Source: Pararhizobium gei (GTDB taxonomy: Bacteria > Pseudomonadota > Alphaproteobacteria > Rhizobiales > Rhizobiaceae). From it: a stretch of DNA of 64,000 nt. Below, in pieces: positions 44,122 through 53,700 of the stretch (positions are counted from its first letter, which is position 1; every line of letters begins with the position of its first letter). The translations under genes were made by a program, and so were the position numbers. The stretch spans positions 1,762,001 through 1,826,000 of the forward strand of contig NZ_CP119409.1 in the NCBI RefSeq assembly GCF_029223885.1, read 5' to 3'. The notes under the pieces were generated by a model, which worked only from the letters and a program-made list of their open reading frames with translations, searched no databases and was not told the origin of the DNA.

Positions 44122-44523
44122 TTACGTCCGCCATAGATCGAATGGGACGGTGTAATCCCGCAGAAATTGTGCCGCGCCCAATTCATCAATTTCTCCGGCG
44201 GCGACAGATAGAACAAAGGCGATAACGTCTGCTTGTTCCGCTTCGATAAGCAGGCCATTGATCAGCAGAAAGGTAAAAGCTGCAAGCCAGCCCGTCCTCT
44301 TGTTGCCATCGGAAAAGCCGTGGTTTCGAACAATGCCGTAAAGGTAAGCCGCAGCGAGAACGTGGATATCGTCCTCACCGTAGGCCGCTTTATTCATTGG
44401 CTGAGCCAAGGCGGATTCGAGTGCGTTTGCATCCTTGAGACCTGGCAAGCCTCCATGCTCCAGGATTTGTTCTTGATGAATGATCTCAATTGCATCGCGC
44501 GACAGCCACTTTGTTGAGGTCAT
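44122..44523 (-). CDS. Doc-type toxin (death-on-curing, Fic fold)
   Basis: A 133-residue Fic/Doc protein. The active-site motif HGFSDGNKRT (residues 68-77) is intact and matches Doc (Hx[FI]xDxNKR form), which phosphorylates EF-Tu in the phage P1 prototype. The helical bundle around it is complete (ILEHGGLPGLKDANALESAL, YLYGIVRNHG). It overlaps its AbrB-type antitoxin by four bases (ATGA). Pairing of Doc with an AbrB/MazE-type partner instead of Phd is seen in several proteobacteria. Confidence 0.92.
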   Translation of the reverse strand: MTSTKWLSRDAIEIIHQEQILEHGGLPGLKDANALESALAQPMNKAAYGEDDIHVLAAAYLYGIVRNHGFSDGNKRTGWLAAFTFLLINGLLIEAEQADVIAFVLSVAAGEIDELGAAQFLRDYTVPFDLWRT

Positions 44524-44741
44524 TTCGCCAGTTCACGCAGCGCAATATGATACTTTTTCATGCCGATCCTGGCTGCTCGCAATTGTTCTGCAAGGTCATC
44601 CTTTTGGGGGGCGAGCTCAAGCGTGCTCCCGGTTTCCTTCAATTGAAACTCATCGCCAGCCTTCAGCCCGAGACGGTCAAGGACTTCCTTCGGGATGATG
44701 ATGCCTTCGGAGTTGCCGATTTTGCGAATTGTAAGATGCAT
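44520..44741 (-). CDS. AbrB/MazE/SpoVT-type antitoxin
   Basis: A 73-residue protein. Residues 1-45 form the swapped-hairpin AbrB domain (MHLTIRKIGNSEGIIIPKEVLDRL, DEFQLKETGSTLEL; given in parts), which binds DNA as a dimer. The C-terminal 28 residues are charged and helical and should bind Doc. A GGAG ribosome site lies upstream. The perfect inverted repeat before it (44754-44778) is the likely autoregulatory operator. Confidence 0.93.
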   Translation of the reverse strand: MHLTIRKIGNSEGIIIPKEVLDRLGLKAGDEFQLKETGSTLELAPQKDDLAEQLRAARIGMKKYHIALRELAK

Positions 44742-44753
44742 GGAATAGTCTCC

Positions 44754-44796
44754 GATGTTATAATCGCGTTATAACATCAGGCAATCTTCAGTGCAA
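44754..44796 (-). promoter_or_regulatory. Promoter and operator of the AbrB/Doc locus
   Basis: Read on the minus strand, TTGCAC (44796-44791), a 17-base spacer and TATAAC (44773-44768) form a strong promoter. The -10 lies inside a perfect inverted repeat, GATGTTATAA-TCGCG-TTATAACATC (44754-44778), which ends 12 bases before the antitoxin ATG. Dimeric AbrB binding there would shut off the locus. Confidence 0.75.
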
Positions 44797-44802
44797 TTAT
44801 TC

Positions 44803-45699
44803 TCAATGAAGCGGCGGCGCGACAGAAACCGCTGATCGTTGCCGCATTTGCCACGCCGAATGTCCGACCAGGGCCACAATCAACACCGCACCGCCGGCCA
44901 GCGTCTGCACGGTCGGAACTTCCATGAAGACGATCCAGACCCAGATTGGTGCCAGGATCGTTTCCAGCAGGTAGAACATGCCGACTTCCGGGGCCGAAAG
45001 ATAACGAGGCCCGGTGGCGAGGCAGAAGAAGGCGAGTGGGATCATCACCAGCCCGTCGAAGATGATCCAGCCGGGGTGGGCGATCTCAAGCCCTGATCCG
45101 GGTGACAGGAGATAACCGATCACGCATGGAAAGATGGCTGTGGCCAGCGGCACCAGCCCCATGTCGCGGCCGGAGGCGCGGCTGACGGTAATCGCGGAGG
45201 CAAGCAGCAGCGCCGAGCAGACTGCCATGGCGTCGCCGGCAAAATTGCCGCTCGCCAGTCCGTCCTGAACGATGATGCCGACGCCGCCGACCATCGCCGC
45301 CATGGTAACAAGCGTTGCATTGGCAGGGCGTTCCGCGAGGAAAACCCAGGACAGCGCGGCTGCAAACATCGGCGTGAAGGCGACGATGAACACCACGTTG
45401 GCCGTTGCCGTGTTGAAGACTGACACAAGGAAGGTGATGGAGCCCAGTCCGTAAAACAGACCCGCGACAAGCCCCGCTCTGCCGGGCACCAGCGCAATCT
45501 TCTTGCCGAAAATCCGATTGAGCACCAGCCATGCGACAATCGCAACCGAAAAGGTGCAAAGGCTGCGCACGGCCAGCAGCGACCAGACCTCACCCTCCGC
45601 CGAGCGGATCAGCGGAATGTCGAACGACAGTGCAAGGCCGCCAATGCCGGTGATGAAAAGGCCGCGGCGGTGGGCGGCGGCGGAAACTGTCTGGATCAA
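44803..45699 (-). CDS. DMT family transporter (EamA)
   Basis: A 298-residue protein with ten hydrophobic segments arranged as two EamA repeats. RGLFITGIGGLALSFDIPLIR opens the first repeat (given in part) and TGPRYLSAPEVGMFYLLETILAPIW lies in the second (given in part). These exporters handle metabolites such as amino acids; the substrate is unknown. No ATG is available in the conserved N-terminus, so TTG 45699 is the start, three bases after the bpt stop; the pair is probably co-transcribed. Confidence 0.85.
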   Translation of the reverse strand: MIQTVSAAAHRRGLFITGIGGLALSFDIPLIRSAEGEVWSLLAVRSLCTFSVAIVAWLVLNRIFGKKIALVPGRAGLVAGLFYGLGSITFLVSVFNTATANVVFIVAFTPMFAAALSWVFLAERPANATLVTMAAMVGGVGIIVQDGLASGNFAGDAMAVCSALLLASAITVSRASGRDMGLVPLATAIFPCVIGYLLSPGSGLEIAHPGWIIFDGLVMIPLAFFCLATGPRYLSAPEVGMFYLLETILAPIWVWIVFMEVPTVQTLAGGAVLIVALVGHSAWQMRQRSAVSVAPPLH

Positions 45700-45702
45700 G
45701 GT

Positions 45703-46473
45703 TCAATCCGATTCGGCAGAGGCGCTTTCCTCGGTATAGCGCTCCCAGCCGCGGGCCATAAGGTGCTCCTGCGGCAGAAACTTTGTTTTATAATCCATCT
45801 TGCGTGAACCCTTGACCCAATAGCCAAGATAGACATGTGGCAGGCCACGGTCCTGTGCCTTGCGGATATGGTCGAGGATCATGAAGGTGCCAAGTGAACG
45901 ATGCGCCACGGCAGGGTCGAAATAGGAATAGACCATCGAGAGACCGTCGCCCATCGTGTCGGTCAGGGCCGCCGCGATCAGCGGCCCTCGCGCCGTTCCG
46001 ATGCCATCGCCTTCCACCTTCAGGCGATACTCTATGATCTTCGTATTGACATGCGTGTCCTCCACCATCATCGCATAATCCAGCACGGACATGTCGGACA
46101 TGCCGCCTTTCTGGTGGCGGTGATCGAGATAGCGGCGAAACAGGCTGTATTGCTCGCTGGAAGGCTCGGCCGGATATTCGGCCGAGACCACGTCGCTGTT
46201 CACGGCAAGAATGCGCCGCATGGAGCGGGTGGGCATGAACTCGCCGGCAACGATACGCACGGATATACAGGCACGGCACGTCTCGCAGGCAGGACGATAG
46301 GCAATGTTCTGCGACCGGCGGAAGCCGCCTTGCGTCAGGAGGTCATTGAGTTCCGGCGCCCGTTCGCCCACCATGTGGGTGAAGACCTTCCGTTCCATCT
46401 CCTGCGGCAGATAGGGACAGGTCGCCGGTGCAGTCAGATAGAATTGGGGAGCCGGTGTCGTTTGCGTGTTCAT
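45703..46473 (-). CDS. bpt: Aspartate/glutamate leucyltransferase (arginyltransferase family)
   Basis: A 256-residue aminoacyl-tRNA-protein transferase that adds Leu (Bpt) to N-terminal Asp or Glu of proteins, marking them for the N-end rule ClpS-ClpAP pathway. The N-terminal domain has [16 protein letters not shown] and the cysteine motif [16 protein letters not shown]. The C-terminal GNAT-like domain has [12 protein letters not shown] and [15 protein letters not shown]. The presence of the Cys motif and the size match bacterial Bpt rather than Aat. Confidence 0.94.
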   Translation of the reverse strand: MNTQTTPAPQFYLTAPATCPYLPQEMERKVFTHMVGERAPELNDLLTQGGFRRSQNIAYRPACETCRACISVRIVAGEFMPTRSMRRILAVNSDVVSAEYPAEPSSEQYSLFRRYLDHRHQKGGMSDMSVLDYAMMVEDTHVNTKIIEYRLKVEGDGIGTARGPLIAAALTDTMGDGLSMVYSYFDPAVAHRSLGTFMILDHIRKAQDRGLPHVYLGYWVKGSRKMDYKTKFLPQEHLMARGWERYTEESASAESD

Positions 46474-46640
46474 ATGCTGCGGAAATCGCTCTTCGTGGCC
46501 GCGTCGAAACCGTTAGCATGGCGCAAGATTGAAAAAGGTCAATTGCGAGTTTCCCGCAATCTCGCTGCTGCGCAAAAATTTGGCCTTGCCGCCGGGTCAG
46601 ACACGCGGCGGGCGGTGATACCACCCGCCGACAGCGCTGA

Positions 46641-47105
46641 TCAATAGGCGTCCCGCCGAACCGTCACGGTGCCGATCAGAAGGTCGTGGAGCAGCCGGCC
46701 GCGGTCGGTAAACAGGCCGACGAGAAGAACAAGCGGCGTCAGCAGCGCATTGGCGATCCAGAAAATGACGAGGTGCACGATGGCCGTCAGGAAATCCATC
46801 GGCCTGCCATCCACACGGGCGATTGCCAGACCCATCATGTTCATGCCGGGCGAAGCCTGTTTCGCGCCGCCGACCGTCAGGCCGAAATACAGCATGGCAA
46901 GGCCGGCAAAAAGCACCGGATAGAGCATGAAGCCCAAGCCGAGCGTCAGGATGCCGAGGAAGAAAACGACGACGGCGGCCGGGATCCAGAGAAGAGCGAC
47001 GATCGCATAGTCGATGACGAACGCAATCACGCGGCGGCTGAGCACGCCTTGATAGGCACGCCAGTCATTGCTCGGAATTCGCAAATTCTCGTCCTGTACA
47101 CTCAT
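46641..47105 (-). CDS. RDD family membrane protein
   Basis: A 154-residue protein with three or four hydrophobic helices and the RDD-family opening VLSRRVIAFVIDYAIVAL, carrying the conserved Arg and Asp. A second Asp lies in LFTDRGRLLHDLLIGT. The function of the family is unknown; some members affect ion homeostasis. ATG 47105 has GGAG seven bases upstream and replaces a GTG six bases before. The gene lies between hemB and bpt in the usual rhizobial order. A GC-rich hairpin without a T run follows (about 46607-46630). Confidence 0.88.
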   Translation of the reverse strand: MSVQDENLRIPSNDWRAYQGVLSRRVIAFVIDYAIVALLWIPAAVVVFFLGILTLGLGFMLYPVLFAGLAMLYFGLTVGGAKQASPGMNMMGLAIARVDGRPMDFLTAIVHLVIFWIANALLTPLVLLVGLFTDRGRLLHDLLIGTVTVRRDAY

Positions 47106-47185
47106 CGACACTCTCCATGTTCAACAGTCTGGGATATGGGAAGTTCGGCCCGAAAATGCAAATGGTGCAGTGTCCCAGCTTCTGA

Positions 47186-48202
<1,017 letters not shown>

Positions 48203-48477
48203 GGCCGCCGTCTTCCGTCAGTTTGGTCGTCTGGTCGCGGTTTACCATGCGAGGCGGCCAAAGGAAAATAGTTGAGATGCGGCATGTTGCCTGCTGCCAG
48301 GGACGACATCCTGTGGGCGACGCCTTGTGCTTGCTCCCTCAACCAGCTGTCGGAGACGTGAGACACAATTGTCTTGTGGTTCGGCTGCAATGGGAGCATG
48401 CTCAATTCTTCGGCAGTATCTTGTGCGGGCGCTGCCGCTTCGGGGCATTTACCCTGGCCTCAAAAAAGGAGGACGTC

Positions 48478-48822
48478 TTGTCTTCCACGATTCATCAAGA
48501 TTTCGTTCGCTCCATCCAACTGAGACCGATCGGTCGAACCGGTCGTCGCGGTTCCGGACGGATAGCGCTTCGCGCATCTTTCCTGGAGCCCAACGAAACG
48601 CTTTCCTTTCTGCATCGTCGCCTCAGGCTCTCGGTCAGGACCGACAGCGCACGTCTGCGGGGTATCGGCGTCGGCACGGATCAAGCGTTTTCAGCCATGG
48701 ACACGCCGCGCCGCACGGCAGCGGGCATCGCAGTCTATAACTGGAAACCGGAGCCGAAGATGCCCCGACAGAGTGTCGTCCCACAATCGGAGGCCGACAG
48801 CGTCGTGCGCGACGATGTTTAG
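48478..48822 (+). CDS. Small protein of unknown function, TTG start
   Basis: A 114-residue basic protein. Codon use from 48478 onwards is clearly coding-like (GC-rich third positions), whereas the in-frame DNA upstream is Cys-rich and not. A near-perfect AAGGAGGA ribosome site (48466-48473) sits four bases before TTG 48478, so I take this as the start. Features seen: RSIQLRPIGRTGRRGSGRIALRASFLEP, FLHRRLRLSVRTDSARLRGIG (given in parts) and a C-terminal VYNWKPEPKMPRQS. I do not recognise the family. It may be a rhizobial lineage-specific protein, as are its two downstream neighbours. Confidence 0.55.
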   Translation: MSSTIHQDFVRSIQLRPIGRTGRRGSGRIALRASFLEPNETLSFLHRRLRLSVRTDSARLRGIGVGTDQAFSAMDTPRRTAAGIAVYNWKPEPKMPRQSVVPQSEADSVVRDDV

Positions 48823-48950
48823 GGCTGGACCGCCGTCCATATCTGCCGTGGGGCTTTTCCTGATCCGGTCTTCACTGGTCGTTTCCCTGATTTTCATCGT
48901 CATTTTCGCCATGTCGTAACTGCGCGTGCCCACCAGATCGAAAGTACACC

Positions 48951-49217
48951 ATGACCTTGTCCTTCCCGAACAATGCCCGCAGCTATGATGAAACCAAGAG
49001 GCGGGTTCGGTTCACCGGCTATGACGGTATGTTCGAAGTGAAATTCTTCGTAGCCGCCGACGTTCTGTCGAAGAATCTTGTTGCCCGCACCTCGGGCGAG
49101 CGGGACTATCTCGATGCTTTCGACCGGATGCGCGTCAAGATTCTTGACGTGGCGCAGCGGGCCTATAACAGCAAGCGCCAATCCACGGTGCTGCTGGACC
49201 TGTCGAATTTCAGATAG
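48951..49217 (+). CDS. DUF1488 family protein
   Basis: An 88-residue protein matching DUF1488: LSFPNNARSYDETKRRVRFTGYDG at the N-terminus, AADVLSKN in the middle and FDRMRVKILDVAQRAYNSKR at the end (given in parts). These are small soluble alpha-beta proteins common in proteobacteria, with unknown function. It lies in a plus-strand series of small genes that ends at ldtR. Confidence 0.82.
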   Translation: MTLSFPNNARSYDETKRRVRFTGYDGMFEVKFFVAADVLSKNLVARTSGERDYLDAFDRMRVKILDVAQRAYNSKRQSTVLLDLSNFR

Positions 49218-49300
49218 CGTGCCGATGGCGCTTGGCTGTCTTATCGACATTCGGGATCCCAGTCTGGCAAACCGCATCCGCGCCGCCTATCCTGTGCGTC

Positions 49301-49738
49301 ATGGATTCTGATTCTGTAAAAATCCCGAAACTGTCGCTGGCCGAAATCGCTTTCAGTGTGCTGTTGCGTCTGGTGGCGGTCGCATGCTTCTGGTTCGGGT
49401 TGAACTATTGGGCTCTGTTAGTCGGCTTTTCGTTCGGGGGAAGCGGCCGTTTCGATCTTTTGTCCGTGCCGTGGCGGGTGGCGGCGACCGCGCTTGCCGT
49501 TGTTTATCCGGTTGCAGCCCTTGGACTTTGGCTTCTGGTCTCATGGGGCCCGGTCCTCTGGGTGGTCGCCGCTGCCGCGGAGATTGCCATGTTCGGGGCC
49601 TATCCGCAGGTGTTCGGGCAGAAGCCGCTGCTCATCATTTTGCACGGCGCGGTCGCAACGGTGTTCGTGATTTTTCGCGTCGTGATCGCCGTTCAAAAGG
49701 CAAGGCGGGCCAAGGCAGCAAGAATTGATTTACCTTGA
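49301..49738 (+). CDS. DUF6163 family membrane protein
   Basis: A 145-residue protein starting at ATG 49301. Four hydrophobic helices (FSVLLRLVAVACFWFGLNYWALL, AATALAVVYPVAALGLWLL, VVAAAAEIAMFGAYPQVFG, LIILHGAVATVFVIFRVV; given in parts) and a basic C-terminal tail indicate an inner membrane protein. This is a conserved Rhizobiales family without assigned function. It immediately precedes ldtR, which controls cell-wall remodelling genes in relatives, so an envelope role is plausible but unproven. An upstream in-frame extension to 49232 is not conserved. Confidence 0.75.
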   Translation: MDSDSVKIPKLSLAEIAFSVLLRLVAVACFWFGLNYWALLVGFSFGGSGRFDLLSVPWRVAATALAVVYPVAALGLWLLVSWGPVLWVVAAAAEIAMFGAYPQVFGQKPLLIILHGAVATVFVIFRVVIAVQKARRAKAARIDLP

Positions 49739-49784
49739 GACAACGGCTGTGAATCGTAAGGCGCTGTTAAGGCTGTAGTTTAAG

Positions 49785-49805
49785 TCGAATTTTATACGTA
49801 TTCGA
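49785..49805. promoter_or_regulatory. Inverted repeat upstream of ldtR
   Basis: TCGAAT-N9-ATTCGA, 64 bases before the ldtR ATG. A -10-like TTATAC (49792-49797) lies in the centre. MarR-family regulators often bind such a site in their own promoter, so this is a candidate LdtR operator. Confidence 0.4.
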
Positions 49806-49868
49806 TAGTGTCTGTCTCAAGGCGGGAAGAGAACACACACCGCCAAACAAAACAGTGAGGCAGTCATC

Positions 49869-50381
49869 ATGAACGCTAAAATGAAACCACAGGTCGTTTC
49901 CGTCAAAGAACCCCATGAAGATGCGATCCGCTCGCTCTACATGGAATCCCTTCATCTCGTCGAGCGTCTGCACCGTCGCCTGCTCGATGTCATCAAGGAC
50001 GAATTCGATCGCCAGGGCCGTTCGGACGTCAATGCCGTCCAGGCGCTTCTCCTCTTCAACATCGGCAATTCCGAACTGACGGCAGGCGAACTGCGCTCGC
50101 GCGGTTACTATCTCGGCTCGAACGTATCCTACAATGTTAAAAAGCTGGTTGACCTCGGCTTCATCAATCACCAGCGCTCGCGCATCGACCGCCGCTCGGT
50201 CCGCATCAGCCTGACGGACGATGGCCAGGAGATCGCCGAAACGGTCGCCAAACTCTATGAGCGCCACATCGGCTCCATCCAGAAAGTCGGCGGTATCGGC
50301 ACCGACGAGTTCGGCCAGATGAACAAGCTCCTGCAGCGCCTCGACCGCTTCTGGAACGATACCATGCTCTACAAGCTGTAA
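49869..50381 (+). CDS. ldtR: MarR-family transcriptional regulator LdtR
   Basis: A 170-residue regulator. The winged helix-turn-helix spans residues of about 55-130 (SELTAGELRSRGYYLGSNVSY, then VKKLVDLGFI and the wing QRSRIDRRSVRISLT). The long N-terminal helix and the C-terminal QKVGGIGTDEFGQMNKLLQRLDRFWND (given in part) are specific to LdtR, which in Liberibacter and Sinorhizobium controls an L,D-transpeptidase gene and osmotic tolerance. A possible autoregulatory repeat lies upstream. A perfect hairpin lies 19 bases after the stop. Confidence 0.9.
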   Translation: MNAKMKPQVVSVKEPHEDAIRSLYMESLHLVERLHRRLLDVIKDEFDRQGRSDVNAVQALLLFNIGNSELTAGELRSRGYYLGSNVSYNVKKLVDLGFINHQRSRIDRRSVRISLTDDGQEIAETVAKLYERHIGSIQKVGGIGTDEFGQMNKLLQRLDRFWNDTMLYKL

Positions 50382-50399
50382 TGTTCGCCATACAGTGCT

Positions 50400-50424
50400 G
50401 ACGGGTGCGCGAGGCGCACCCGTC
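50400..50424. terminator. Perfect hairpin between ldtR and the giant-protein unit
   Basis: GACGGGTGCGC-GAG-GCGCACCCGTC: 11-base perfect stem with a 3-base loop, between two convergent genes. It has no T run on either strand, so it is at best an atypical terminator. Confidence 0.45.
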
Positions 50425-50454
50425 GCGTCCTCTGGTAGAGGAGGGGGCGATCGT

Positions 50455-50703
50455 CTATTGCACGCGCAATTCTTCGTCCTTGTTCACATATTGCTGGTTG
50501 GTAAGACCAGAACCTTCATGTTGCCAGATGAACTCGCCGCGCTCGTCGCCGTCATCGGCTGTGCCTAAGGCCTGCACCGCGACGCGGTCGTCATGTTCAA
50601 TGATGCCCTCGAAGACATTTTTCGACTCGCTGTTATTGATGCGCTGAAACACGCGCACCGTTGCGGTGTCGCCCTCATTTTTCACGTAGATGGTAAATGC
50701 CAT
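50455..50703 (-). CDS. Small acidic protein downstream of the giant genes
   Basis: An 82-residue protein with a strong AAGGAGA ribosome site before ATG 50703 (31 bases after the giant gene stop). Its alternating pattern (MAFTIYVKNEGDTATVRVFQRIN, VFEGIIEHDDRVAVQAL, GEFIWQHEGSGLTNQQYV; given in parts) suggests a small beta-sandwich, rich in Asp and Glu, without signal peptide. No family is recognised. Its place as last gene of the minus-strand unit suggests that it works with the giant proteins, for example as chaperone, cap or binding partner, but this is inference from position only. Confidence 0.7.
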   Translation of the reverse strand: MAFTIYVKNEGDTATVRVFQRINNSESKNVFEGIIEHDDRVAVQALGTADDGDERGEFIWQHEGSGLTNQQYVNKDEELRVQ

Positions 50704-50734
50704 GGGTTTTCTCCTTGGTTGGTGATGTCGATCA

Positions 50735-53700
50735 TCATGTCTTCGGATGAATGGGAACGGGCGGTGAAACGGCGACGATCCGGGCCTGCGCCTCGACCAT
50801 CCTGTTCAGTCCGGAAGGGCTCACGTCGAGCGCCGGAGGAGAGCCCGAAGCGCTGGAGAACAGCCAGTTGAAGTCGAAGCTGTTATCGAGATTCGGGCGC
50901 GGCGCGTGGAGGAACGAGACGTCTGCCCAGAACTCGCCGCTGCCGCCGCTCGCCAGAATATCGAGGAAAAAGCCCGGATGGCTGTTGCCAGCGGCCCGCA
51001 GCCCCAGCGCGTTGGATGCGGGGACGGGATCCAGAACCCTGCTTTCACCGTCCGACAGGACAAGGACGGGCCGGTAGGCGATCAGGTCGTTGCCGGATGG
51101 CCGCTCCAGGAGAAGCTCGATGGCAACAACGTGCTGCGTGGCGCCGGCTGCTTTCAGATCGACGGGAATGACATGCTTTTCCGATCCATTTTCCGAAAAG
51201 CACAGGCTGATCGCCAAGGAAGCGAACCGGGCGACATGCGCAGGCGGCCCGGCAAAGCGGACCAACAGGCGGGCGCAGGCTGCTCCGTCCTCGCCCGGGG
51301 CAAAGCCGGTGGACACCAGATCGAAATAGGCCCGCTTATAGACATCCGGCACGGGTAAATCGCTGCCGCAGAGAATTGCGGCCGGGGTCTCGAATTCGAC
51401 GATCCGCAGGCAGTTCTCGGCCGTGTCTGCAGTTCCATCGGAGTGCGGCAGCGTCACTGTCCTGCCCGTCAGCAGAGCTGCGCGCCGATATTGCTCCAGC
51501 GGACGCCCGGGACTGTCGAGAAAGCCCGTTGTCAGCACGGCAAGATGCCGATGAACGTGGAGCGGGACCGGTTTCTGAAATGTCGATGAGCAGATCCAGG
51601 TGCGACGGGCAACATTGCTTCGGTCGAAGGTCAGCGTGTTCGACGGCGCGTCGAGTTGTCCGAACAAGTCTCGCACTGGAATTTTGACTGGTGCGTCCGG
51701 GGTGCTGCCGGCATCCGGCGTGTGGACGAGATCGAAATTTCGCGCCGTCCGCGTCCAGGCGAGAAAGGTTGGTGCGCTCACCAGGGCGCTCAGCGCGGTG
51801 GCCCCCTTCGCATCGAGCGTCACAGGGCTCCCTCTGGCCGGAGACCAATCGGCACTGCACATGAGAAGCGGCGTGTTGCTGTTTCCCTGTGCGACGTTCG
51901 GTTTGCCGATTGGCCTGGCGAGGACGGAGAGGCAATAGCGGCCCGGGGTCGTCGGCTGGTGGAGAATGATCAAGCTGCGGACCTGATCTCCGCTCCAGCG
52001 GGTGACCGCTGCAACCTTTTCCGACGCACCGGCAATGCCGTCGACGGCCTCTTTCAGAATTGTCACCGTGTGGGTATCGCCGGTACTCTCCAGGGTCAGA
52101 AGCTCCGTCGCCGCTTCGCCGCTGCCATAGCTCAACATGACCTGTTTGCCGTCTTTCGCACCCGCCATGCGCCGTTCGATCCACCAGCACCGTTCTCCGT
52201 CCAGCCGCGCCGGATCTGAAACCGGTTGCGGCACTGTCCAGTTCGGGTCGATATAGCGGCGCATCGAGACGCCAAGAAAATGCTCTTCCAGATCCAGCGT
52301 CCGGCCTGTCAGACTGACGGGGGAAAGCCACAGCAGGGAATTCGGAAAAGCGGCACCCGGCGCGTTGGGAGCGTCGAAGGTAAGACCGGCCGGGCCTTCG
52401 GCATTGAGCGCCATTTCGAGGGCCACGTCGGCTGGCATGGGGCGATAGCTCAGCCTGGGATCAGGGCCGATTTCCTTCCTCGAATCGAGAATTTCCAAGG
52501 TGGCGTCGGCATCGCCGGAGGCAAAACCGTAGCTGAACCCGGTCTTGATTTCCGCTGCGATCCGGTCGGCCAGCCCCCCGCGGGAGAAAGGCGGTTCCTG
52601 CAGGATACTGAGCACCGGCGGCGCGGCCGGCGTGGCGTCGTTCGAAATGGCAGCGGCTGTCAACGGAATGAGCGCTCGCTGCTGGGGACGGGTGAGAACC
52701 AGACGTGACAACTCGGCCAGCATGGCGACGCGCAGCGTCCACGCCTGCGACGGCAAGGTCCGTTGCCTGGCATCCGTGACCCACGCCTTGACCTCGCGGC
52801 GGGAAGCGCTTGCAAGTGCGCCGGCATACCGCGATCGCAGGGTGAAGCGGTGACGAAAATAGGTGGCCGAAGGCGCGTCCCAGTTATGTTGCTCAAGCAC
52901 GGTGCGGGCGGGCATCGGCGCAAGTCGCTGTGTTACGGTCTGGGCGTCGATGTCCGGGCGATCGAAAAATGCCTCCCGCTCGAAATGCAGGACATCGTCA
53001 TCCGCACGAACCGGTACGGCCGCATGGGCGGCTTCGTCTGCCGAAAGGTCCGAAAGAGCTGCGATATCATGTGCTTCGGCGGGTGCGATATGATTGTAGA
53101 TCGGCCTGCCGCTTGGCCGCCAGCGTTGCGTGGTAATGCCGATTTCACCCAGAAGCTGCCATTGCCGCCGCAGGGAATCCGTATTGAGTTCGTTCTTCCC
53201 CTTCGCTGTCAGAATATCGTAGCGCCGGGATTGGGCGATCGGCCTGACCTTGATCATCCTTTCAGCGAGCGCGATGGCCGGCTTTGTGGCTTCGCCAGTG
53301 GCATCGGGAGCAAGCTCCGGCATGCCGTCGAACATCGTTTCGATGCGCATCGCCGTGCAGGCATAGGCCATAAAGCCCTGCGCGGTCTCTCCCTTGATTG
53401 GAATGACGCGTCCGGCATGCTGCCTCAGACCTTCGTGAAGGACCGGTGGATGGTGTCCGTCCGGCTGGAAATGCCGGCCCGGAACCAGCGCGTCGACCGA
53501 CAGCCGAGCTACCGTTCCGGCAGGAACCTGCACCGTCACCCCGTCGTCAAACATGCCGAACGGCCCAGGCTTGACAGAGAGCGTGATGCGGAACGCGGTC
53601 TCGATTTTTTGAAAGACGTGCGTCTTCAGAAGGTCGGGCGTCCAGATCACCCCGGCAGGAATGGACTTCGCTATATCAAGCAGTTTTCCGGAAAGGCTGA

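Noticed and set aside
46607..46630. GC-rich inverted repeat after the RDD gene as a terminator
   Set aside because: The stem is good, but no T run follows on either strand; kept only as a remark in the RDD entry.
48223..48477. 85 upstream codons of the small gene at 48478
   Set aside because: Cys-rich, codon use unlike local genes, no ribosome site; the strong AAGGAGGA before TTG 48478 decides the start.
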